In this document: positions 1 to 4,969 of the stretch, in pieces
Position numbering within the stretch: position 1 is the first letter of the stretch
Layout: each line of letters begins with the position of its first letter
Source of the DNA: an uncultured Eubacterium sp.
GTDB lineage: Bacteria > Bacillota > Clostridia > Lachnospirales > Lachnospiraceae
DNA length: 5,717 nt
Assembly: GCA_947573465.1 (NCBI GenBank)
Contig: CANPET010000126.1
Coordinates: forward strand, 1-5,717
Direction: 5' to 3'
The notes under the pieces: model-generated
The model's database searches: none
What the model saw: the letters and a program-made list of their open reading frames with translations, nothing else
Told to the model about the DNA's origin: nothing
Program-made: the position numbers and the translations under genes

Positions 1-5
1 TAATT

Positions 6-878
6 ATGATTGGATTAAAACGGGGAACTGTGAAACTGTGTGAGCATGAGAAAGAATGGGAGATTGAAGCTCAAAATACCATTTCTCGTTTGAGAAATAT
101 ATTGGGCAATGTTATTAAAGATATTCAACATATTGGAAGCACATCTATATTGTCAATAAAAGCAAAACCTATTATAGATATTGCAATCGCAGTGGATGAT
201 TTTAATGATATTCTAACGTTTGAAGAAAAGTTGAAATCTGAGGGATTTTATTATCGACCAAAATCAGATCTTGGAGATCAACTTTTATTTGCTTCGGGTA
301 GCCATTATGAAGGTACAGGAGATTTACAAACTCATTTTATCCATGTTGTTCATGCAAATAGCATGGATTGGATTAATTACATAAATTTTAGAGATTATCT
401 GAATCGTACACTTTCTGTTGCAAAAGCATATGAAGAACTAAAAGAGTCTCTTGCCCTTCAGGCACCATTTGATAACGGAAGAGAGAGGTATACCAAGGGT
501 AAGCATGATTTTATTGTCTTTACATTGAGAAAAGCACTTGCAAAATCTTTTCTTGGAAAAACAGTCGATATTATAATAGACCGACCGATTGGAAGTGCAC
601 ATCCAAAGGATTCTGATTTCATTTATCCTATAAATTATGGATATATACCAGAGGTATTTAGTGGTGATGGTGAAGAAATAGATGTATATTTGCTTGGTGT
701 AGATGCTCCGGTTGAAAAATATACAGTGCGTATTATCGGAATAGTTCATAGGCATAATGATGTGGAAGATAAACTCGTTGCCGCCCCTGAAGGAGTAGAG
801 TTTACAAAAGAGGAAATCTTGGAATTAGTATATTTTCAGGAACAATTTTTTGATATAGTGATTGAGTTAAGCGATTGA
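6..878 (+). CDS. GrpB-family (UPF0157) domain fused to small inorganic-pyrophosphatase-like domain
   Basis: The 290-residue product has two recognisable parts. Residues about 1-178 are a GrpB/UPF0157 domain of the nucleotidyltransferase superfamily: QHIGSTSI (41-48) and AKPIIDIAI (53-61) match the family's GS and D-x-D-like core, followed by NFRDYL (127-132) and GKHDFI (165-170). Residues about 183-290 match the small stand-alone pyrophosphatase-like proteins of Firmicutes: GKTVDIIIDRPIGS, PINYGYIPE (208-216), DGEEID (221-226) and HRHNDVEDKLVAAPEG (248-263). Compared with classical family I pyrophosphatase (DGDPVD), the middle metal-binding Asp is Glu, while the first and last Asp remain. The substrate of neither half is known, so hydrolysis of pyrophosphate is inference. 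ATG at 6 is preferred because family members begin MIGLKRG; its ribosome binding site lies outside the window. The frame is open across the junction with no stop or restart, so this is a true fusion as read. It is probably cytosolic; no signal or membrane segment is seen. Confidence 0.88.
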   Translation: MIGLKRGTVKLCEHEKEWEIEAQNTISRLRNILGNVIKDIQHIGSTSILSIKAKPIIDIAIAVDDFNDILTFEEKLKSEGFYYRPKSDLGDQLLFASGSHYEGTGDLQTHFIHVVHANSMDWINYINFRDYLNRTLSVAKAYEELKESLALQAPFDNGRERYTKGKHDFIVFTLRKALAKSFLGKTVDIIIDRPIGSAHPKDSDFIYPINYGYIPEVFSGDGEEIDVYLLGVDAPVEKYTVRIIGIVHRHNDVEDKLVAAPEGVEFTKEEILELVYFQEQFFDIVIELSD

Positions 879-912
879 TAATAATAAAGTGGAAAGCAAC
901 AAAATATATGTA

Positions 913-941
913 TCGACAAATTTGTAATAAAAGGATAATAT
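913..941 (+). promoter_or_regulatory. Possible sigma-A-type promoter for the Rpn-family gene
   Basis: TCGACA at 913-918 is one base from the -35 consensus. GATAAT (934-939, 15-base spacing) or TAATAT (936-941, 17-base spacing) could be the -10. A 10-bp palindrome ACAAATTTGT (916-925) overlaps the -35 and could be an operator or chance. The site fits the 85-base gap before the gene at 964, but in AT-rich DNA such matches are common, so this is only a candidate. Confidence 0.3.
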
Positions 942-963
942 ACAAACACATACAAATAGTGAC

Positions 964-1887
964 ATGGGAAGGAGGCTGTTTACGCAAGACAAAAAAAGTA
1001 ATATTAATAGAAAATATAAAGATAGTGTTTTTACAGATTTGTTTTTCGAGGATGAAAAAGCAAAGGAAAGAGAATTAGAATTATATAATGCATTGTTTGG
1101 GACGGATTATAAAATGGAAGATGTAATGATAGAAAAAATCCGAGTAGATGATGTAGTGTATATGAGATTAAAGAATGATGTATCTTTCGGTATGAATAAT
1201 AGGGTAATTGTGTTCTGTGAGCATCAGAGTACGATTAATGGAAACATGCCTTTGAGGGATTTATTATATGTAGCAAGAACATATGAAAAAATAGTACCTG
1301 TTAGGGAAAGATATAAAAAAGAAATATACAAAATACCACGACCAGAATTCTTTGTCTTTTATAACGGGCAATCTGATGAGAAAGTAGAATTTACGCAAAA
1401 ACTTTCTGATGCCTATCTTGACAGTGAAGATGACGATAATGTATCATTAGAGTTAATAGTAAAGGTGATTAATATTAATACGAAAGCAGGGAGTGAACTG
1501 CTTGAAAAATGTAAGGTATTGAATGAATATTCCAGATTTGTGGAAAAGGTAAGGGAGTGCAAAAATACAGGAGCAGATGATTATATGAAGAGCGCTATTA
1601 CATACTGTATTCAAAATCACATACTGGAAGAATATCTGTCAAGGAAGGGAAGTGAGGTTGTGAACTTTTTGTGTGCAGAATATGATTATGAGATGGATAT
1701 GCAGGTTCAGAAGGAAGAGGCATATGAGCATGGTTTAGAGAAAGGCTTAGAGCGTGGAATTAGAGCGATAATTATTGATAGTATAAAAGAGGAAAAAGAA
1801 GAAACAGAAATAATAGAAAAACTCATGGTATATTTTTCCCTGACAGAGATGAAAGCAAAAGATGTGTATAGAAAGTATTCCAAATAG
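964..1887 (+). CDS. Rpn-family recombination-promoting nuclease / putative transposase (PD-(D/E)XK)
   Basis: The 307-residue protein matches the Rpn-type PD-(D/E)XK proteins that occur in many copies in Lachnospiraceae. In order: NRKYKDSVFTDLF (15-27), the usual N-terminal opening; the nuclease core with Asp72 in KNDVSF and the Glu86-x-Gln88 of CEHQST; the conserved NMPLRDLLYVARTYEK (94-109); IPRPEFFVFYNG (124-135); LELIVKVININ (162-172); and a charged tail with EHGLEKGLERGI (255-266), a common tail motif here. Family members cut DNA and can promote RecA-independent recombination; some E. coli members restrict phage. Activity here is inferred. ATG 964 gives the family-typical MGRRLF start but has no good Shine-Dalgarno in front; a perfect AGGAGG (970-975) lies just inside the frame with no usual start codon at a proper distance. 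No terminal inverted repeats are visible, so there is no evidence that it is itself a mobile element. Confidence 0.87.
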   Translation: MGRRLFTQDKKSNINRKYKDSVFTDLFFEDEKAKERELELYNALFGTDYKMEDVMIEKIRVDDVVYMRLKNDVSFGMNNRVIVFCEHQSTINGNMPLRDLLYVARTYEKIVPVRERYKKEIYKIPRPEFFVFYNGQSDEKVEFTQKLSDAYLDSEDDDNVSLELIVKVININTKAGSELLEKCKVLNEYSRFVEKVRECKNTGADDYMKSAITYCIQNHILEEYLSRKGSEVVNFLCAEYDYEMDMQVQKEEAYEHGLEKGLERGIRAIIIDSIKEEKEETEIIEKLMVYFSLTEMKAKDVYRKYSK

Positions 1888-1925
1888 AAATGAAGAAATG
1901 ATGAAAGCTATTTGTATGTTAAATG

Positions 1926-1978
1926 AACTTATACAGTACAGAGATTGATAACGAACATGTGCTGTATAAGTTTTTTAT
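1926..1978 (+). terminator. Rho-independent terminator or attenuator between the Rpn-family gene and purN
   Basis: AACTTATACAGTACA (1926-1940) pairs with TGTGCTGTATAAGTT (1958-1972): 15 base pairs with one G-U pair, enclosing a 17-base loop. A U-tract follows at 1971-1976, partly shared with the stem. This ends the transcript of the upstream gene. Only 35 bases separate the stem from the purN start and I see no promoter there, so it may also work as a leader hairpin controlling purN. Confidence 0.8.
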
Positions 1979-2007
1979 TAAAAATATTGAGAAAAGAGGA
2001 TTAAATT

Positions 2008-2601
2008 ATGAATATCGCTGTATTTGCTTCTCATGGTGGTAGTGATTTGCAGGCTATTATTGATGGTTGTAAGGGGGGACAGATTGATGCAAAGGTTGCA
2101 GTTGTAATTAGTAACAATGCGAATTCAATGGCATTAAAGAGGGCAGAAAGAGAAAAAATTTCACATTATTATTTGAGTGTTAAACAATTAGGAACAGAAG
2201 AGGTTTTGGCAGAAGAAATATTAAAAGCTTTGGAAAAATATAGTATTGATATGATCTTTTTAGCAGGTTATATGCGAATGCTTCACGTGTCTATTTTAGA
2301 TAGATATCATAATAGAATTTTTAATATTCACCCCGCTTTATTGCCTAAGTTTGGTGGTAAGGGAATGTATGGGATGAATGTACATAATGCAGTAATTGAA
2401 GCAAAAGAAAGAGAGTCTGGTGTTACGATTCACCGGGTAAATGCCGAATATGATAGTGGAGAAATTGTGGCACAGACAATAGTACCTGTGTTGAATAATG
2501 ATACTGCTGAAATATTAGCAGCTAGAGTATTGGAAAGAGAGCATGAGTTTTTAGTTGAGGTCATTTCAGATATTGTAGAGGGAAAGATACAGTTAGGATA
2601 A
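2008..2601 (+). CDS. purN: Phosphoribosylglycinamide formyltransferase (GAR transformylase)
   Basis: PurN transfers a formyl group from 10-formyltetrahydrofolate to GAR, giving FGAR, the third step of de novo purine synthesis, in the cytosol. The 197 residues are close to the usual family length. The N-terminal phosphate-binding loop is VFASHGGSDLQAI (5-17), a variant of the usual GSGSNLQAI. The catalytic signature FNIHPALLPKF (105-115) holds Asn106 and His108, and the catalytic Asp is Asp149 in EYDSGEIVAQ. KGMYGMNVHNAV (118-129) is the loop typical of clostridial and Bacteroidetes members. ATG 2008 follows AGAGGA (1995-2000) with seven bases of spacing. It stands alone: no other purine gene is adjacent, only a hairpin in front and a PRTase remnant behind. 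The ORF is intact with all catalytic residues. Confidence 0.97.
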   Translation: MNIAVFASHGGSDLQAIIDGCKGGQIDAKVAVVISNNANSMALKRAEREKISHYYLSVKQLGTEEVLAEEILKALEKYSIDMIFLAGYMRMLHVSILDRYHNRIFNIHPALLPKFGGKGMYGMNVHNAVIEAKERESGVTIHRVNAEYDSGEIVAQTIVPVLNNDTAEILAARVLEREHEFLVEVISDIVEGKIQLG

Positions 2602-2818
2602 CGACAGAATACAACTTTCAGTTTTAAAAATATTACCGAAACTTGTGGATTATTGTTTTGACAGAAAAGCGCTGGATAGCAGGGGACGCATTATTTGTGG
2701 TTATACATTAAAAGATAGCGATAAATTTGTAATCGTAGATGACTTGATGAGTACAGGTCTTACATTGTGTGAACGAATAGAGCAGTTGAAGGAAGTGGGA
2801 AATATTACCTATTTTTAG
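2597..2818 (+). pseudogene. Remnant of an orotate-phosphoribosyltransferase-like gene (PyrE-type PRTase)
   Basis: Frame 2 is open from just after a TAG (2594-2596) to TAG 2816-2818, about 73 codons, with no plausible start codon and ribosome binding site. It contains DYCFDRKALDSRG (YCFDRK at 2651-2668), which matches the YCFNRKExKDHG segment of orotate phosphoribosyltransferases. About 20 residues later comes FVIVDDLMSTGLTL (VIVDDLMSTGLTL at 2729-2767), the PRPP-binding motif of type I PRTases. The spacing between the two matches PyrE. The N-terminal half and the C-terminal strands of a normal protein of about 200 residues are missing, and the frame stops a few residues after the KEVG turn. 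I read it as a decayed internal fragment. PyrE is the best guess; another type I PRTase is possible. Confidence 0.7.
2786..2815 (+). promoter_or_regulatory. Weak promoter candidate for the 363-residue orphan gene
   Basis: TTGAAG (2786-2791) and TATTTT (2810-2815) are separated by 18 bases, each matching four of six consensus positions. They would start transcription about 25 bases before the ATG at 2848. The elements lie inside the PRTase remnant and may be chance. Confidence 0.2.
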
Positions 2819-2847
2819 ATGATTAAAAATTTTTAAGAGGAGGATGT

Positions 2848-3939
2848 ATGGATACACATGTACAACGTTCAATTAAACACTGTTTAAGCATGATTGCACC
2901 TTTTGAAGCATCAGATGAACAAAGAAAAGATGGACAAGTTCAGTTTTATGAATTTATGGTTTCAATTTATCAAGGGATGTACGAGAAACCGGAAGATTAT
3001 TTAGTTTTCCCTATACCATACGAAGAGTATATTGCTAAGCGAAAACAAAAAGATATAGAAAAGAAAAAAGAGAAAGAGCATGTCAGTGATTCTAGGGAAA
3101 GTACACTGAGAAATACATTTCAACAGGCGATACAGTTTTATGCATTGTATTTTTATAATGCAGGTATGAAATGTAAAGGGATTGACGAGCAGTCAGGAGC
3201 GTTGGTTATTTCTAAAGAGGAATATGCGAGTGTGTTGGAACAAATGAATCGTATCCATGAATCAAAATACAATGTCGAACGATACGAGGTGTTATCAAGA
3301 TTAGGGATACAAGTTTATGAAAATAAAGAAGCAGTTCAGATAGTACATAAAACATATAAGCGTTTGATGGAAGGTGTGTTGTATTTGTGCGAAGCACCTG
3401 ATAGTAAATATAAGTGGATGAATTTTCTTCGTATGGATTATAAGAATGCATATATACCAATTCCAACGGTAGATGATATATGCAAAACATTACCAGTGAG
3501 GAGCGTAGATGCTGTAAAGAAACTGGAAGAACAGTTATTGGGCATGAAAATAAAAGCAAAGATAAGACCACTAAGAGGGATTGTATCGGATTTTAAATGG
3601 AAGGTAGAGTATTCCTATAAGAGCAAAAATATTTGTGGATTCTATGCCGACAATGAATACTTTATGTTGTGTATTTATTTTAATCGTGCTGAGAATATTA
3701 CCGAGTTTTCCAAAAGCTTGCAGGAAGAAGATTCAGAACTTTTTCAGTGGTTTAGGAATCAGTTTCCTGAAAGATTGTGTAAATGCCAAAGTAATCGACG
3801 AGTGTATTTTGGAGATGAGCCACGGCGAATTTGTGGATTGTCTAATCGGGCAGAAATTGTGAATCCGAGTGATAAAGATATAGAGAAAGCATTGTATATA
3901 TTAAGAAAGTACAGGAATATTAGTGGAGATATTATCTAA
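2848..3939 (+). CDS. Uncharacterised 363-residue protein
   Basis: I do not recognise this family. The frame is long and intact, and begins with ATG behind AGAGGAGG (2836-2843), four bases away, so it is surely translated. Residues 1-62 are moderately hydrophobic (FYEFMVSIYQGMYEKPEDYLVFPIPYEEYI). Residues 64-78 form a highly charged Lys/Glu linker. Residues 85-215 look helical. Residues 220-363 look like a separate mixed domain, with alternating strands (FKWKVEYSYKSKNICGFYA, YFMLCIYFNR), then PERLCKC (307-313) and RRICGLSNRAEI (326-337). Cys311, Cys313 and Cys329 could be structural or metal-binding, though three cysteines alone do not show it. There is no signal peptide or clear membrane segment. 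The strand pattern around 250-280 faintly recalls DUF3788-like proteins; I would not rely on that. No terminator follows it. Confidence 0.85.
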   Translation: MDTHVQRSIKHCLSMIAPFEASDEQRKDGQVQFYEFMVSIYQGMYEKPEDYLVFPIPYEEYIAKRKQKDIEKKKEKEHVSDSRESTLRNTFQQAIQFYALYFYNAGMKCKGIDEQSGALVISKEEYASVLEQMNRIHESKYNVERYEVLSRLGIQVYENKEAVQIVHKTYKRLMEGVLYLCEAPDSKYKWMNFLRMDYKNAYIPIPTVDDICKTLPVRSVDAVKKLEEQLLGMKIKAKIRPLRGIVSDFKWKVEYSYKSKNICGFYADNEYFMLCIYFNRAENITEFSKSLQEEDSELFQWFRNQFPERLCKCQSNRRVYFGDEPRRICGLSNRAEIVNPSDKDIEKALYILRKYRNISGDII

Positions 3940-3956
3940 GTCTGGAATGTGTATGA

Positions 3957-4055
3957 CAAGGAGTAACTCAGGAACTATTAGGAGAGGTATTAAGAGTGTC
4001 AAGTCAGACAGTTGAATAGATAATTGATAAGTATAGTCATGAGGTTCGAAAGATA
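3957..4055 (+). pseudogene. Possible fragment of a helix-turn-helix gene
   Basis: Between the TGA at 3954-3956 and the TAG at 4017-4019 one frame reads GVTQELLGEVLRVSSQTVE. This has the look of a helix-turn-helix segment (TQELLxxxLxVSxQTV). After the TAG the same frame continues IIDKYSHEVRKI to a TGA at 4056. There is no start codon with a ribosome binding site. The piece is too short to assign, so chance resemblance is quite possible. The rest of this 115-base gap holds only a TATAGT (4032-4037) that could be a -10 element but lacks a well-placed -35. Confidence 0.25.
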
Positions 4056-4501
4056 TGATGAAGGAAATAAACAATATGAATATTCACATTGTTCCGCCTG
4101 AATTTTGTATTCAAGAAATAAATCCGTTTACAAATCAAGTATATGATAAAAATTGGGTCTACATTGAAGTAAATGACGAAAATGAATATCAAATGTTTGA
4201 TAAAACAGAGCATGGTTTATTTCAAACATATTTAAGTCGAAATAGTCTGGGTTGGCAATGGAGATTAATGGATTTTATTGGATATGAATTAAATTATCAT
4301 AAACACATTATTATAAATATAGATTCTGATGAATATCAATGTATTGAGCAAACATATAAAGGACATTCATATATGGATTGCTATTTGCGTGAATATGAAA
4401 ATTCTGTATTAGTTCACAGTACACCAAAAGATAATTATGAAAATATAAAAAGGACAGGAGTGCTCAAATCATGGAATTTATTGAAAAAAATAACGAAATA
4501 A
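4055..4501 (+). CDS. N-terminal part of a frameshifted ADP-ribosyltransferase-like protein
   Basis: The 148 residues open with MNIHIVPPEFC (8-18) and continue through KNWVYIEV, GWQWRLMDFIGYELNY (66-81) and HIIINIDSDEY (84-94). Then comes LVHSTPKDNYENIKRTGVLKSW (119-140). This last stretch resembles the opening of KptA/DarT/PARP-like folds, where a His in H-G/S-T is followed by a helix and a x-x-x-G-[IVL] turn. After LLKK the frame ends abruptly with ITK and a stop, while the natural continuation lies in the overlapping frame beginning at 4471. I therefore read it as the front of one broken gene. The start is uncertain: ATG 4055 has GAGG (4041-4044) ten bases upstream, and ATG 4076 (Met8) has AAGGA (4061-4065) also ten bases upstream. 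The first 115 residues match nothing I know. Catalysis is inferred from pattern only. Confidence 0.7.
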   Translation: MMKEINNMNIHIVPPEFCIQEINPFTNQVYDKNWVYIEVNDENEYQMFDKTEHGLFQTYLSRNSLGWQWRLMDFIGYELNYHKHIIINIDSDEYQCIEQTYKGHSYMDCYLREYENSVLVHSTPKDNYENIKRTGVLKSWNLLKKITK

Positions 4502-4878
4502 ATGAGAATAATCCTATTGGTGATGCATTGGGGGATCATGAGGAATATAGAGATTATATTATGTTTTCGGATGGTGGTGTTTCAGGGGAAATCGTAGTTA
4601 ATTCTAAAAATCATAATAAAATTGTTATGAATATAGATTCAGAATATGTTCCAGGAGCCAGATTATATTTTAATGCAAAAAAAATTGCAGAGTCGGGATT
4701 ACTTGTTAGGGACGGCTTGCATTATAAAGTGAAAGATAAGTTACCATTGGGAGAATATTTGCTTTGGGTGTCAACGATAGATGATGTGGATTTAAAGGAT
4801 AAAGTATGTTCTCCAATCAATTTCGCAAAAGCATCAGACTGTAAGTTTCAAAAATTGTATAAGGGATATTTACGCTGA
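4471..4878 (+). CDS. C-terminal part of the frameshifted ADP-ribosyltransferase-like protein
   Basis: The 135 residues contain DYIMFSDGGVSGEIVV (28-43), NKIVMNIDSEYVPGARLYFNA (49-69) and SGLLVRDGLHYKVKDKLPLGEYLLW (75-99). The order hydrophobic-ID-G-x-x-FY, then N/DG-hydrophobic, then KLP-x-x-YL mirrors the C-terminal half of KptA/Tpt1 RNA 2'-phosphotransferases (vvl-Id, G-x-x-Fy, NGVWL, VPpxYL). Together with the HST of the upstream frame it would complete an ADP-ribosyltransferase-like fold. The ATG at 4471 has AGGAG (4456-4460) ten bases upstream, so separate translation is possible. However, this start lies inside the upstream frame, and codons just after the A7 run already continue that protein. 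The real product may therefore be a full protein of about 275 residues made by slippage, two chains, or nothing functional. Substrate unknown. Confidence 0.65.
   Translation: MEFIEKNNEINENNPIGDALGDHEEYRDYIMFSDGGVSGEIVVNSKNHNKIVMNIDSEYVPGARLYFNAKKIAESGLLVRDGLHYKVKDKLPLGEYLLWVSTIDDVDLKDKVCSPINFAKASDCKFQKLYKGYLR
4484..4490 (+). other. A7 homopolymer at the frame break (slippage or frameshift site)
   Basis: TTG is followed by seven A's and T. In the upstream frame this reads L-K-K-I-T-K-stop. One additional A, or a -1 slip here, gives L-K-K-N-N-E-I-N-E-N-N-P-I-G-D and joins the two frames smoothly. It can be a sequencing error, a disabling mutation, or RNA-polymerase slippage. Confidence 0.6.
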
Positions 4879-4898
4879 TTAGGCTAACCATATGATAA

Positions 4899-4950
4899 AA
4901 AATATAAAGGATAAAAAAGCTGCAAGCATATTTTTTATCCTTTATGTTTT
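4899..4950. terminator. Bidirectional rho-independent terminator
   Basis: ATAAAGGATAAAAAA (4904-4918) is the exact reverse complement of TTTTTTATCCTTTAT (4931-4945). The loop is 12 bases (4919-4930). One G-T pair and four A-T pairs extend the stem out to 4899 and 4950. Both strands present a U-rich side, so it can stop plus-strand transcription from the gene ending at 4878 and minus-strand transcription from argH, whose stop codon is at 4970. Confidence 0.88.
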
Positions 4951-4969
4951 ATATCGCATGGCTGAACTG

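Noticed and set aside
438..755. Open antisense frame of 105 codons under the GrpB fusion gene
   Set aside because: Covered by a gene with clear family motifs; the antisense translation is low-complexity, rich in Ile, Tyr and Cys, with no recognisable domain.
964..1887. Rpn-family gene as the transposase of an insertion sequence
   Set aside because: No terminal inverted repeats or target-site duplication visible on either side; the 1926-1972 inverted repeat is a terminator hairpin with a U-tract.
2658..2686. Perfect TTGACA (2658-2663) as a -35 box
   Set aside because: No -10-like hexamer at 16-18 bases downstream; the bases encode the FDR segment of the PRTase remnant.
3212..3571. Open antisense frame of 119 codons inside the orphan gene
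   Set aside because: No ribosome binding site or recognisable motif; overlapped by the well-initiated plus-strand gene.
4483..4492. Canonical ribosomal -1 slippery heptamer at the frame break
   Set aside because: In the reading frame the heptamer is G AAA AAA, not X XXY YYZ, and no stable stimulatory stem was seen just downstream; polymerase slippage or a plain mutation fits better.
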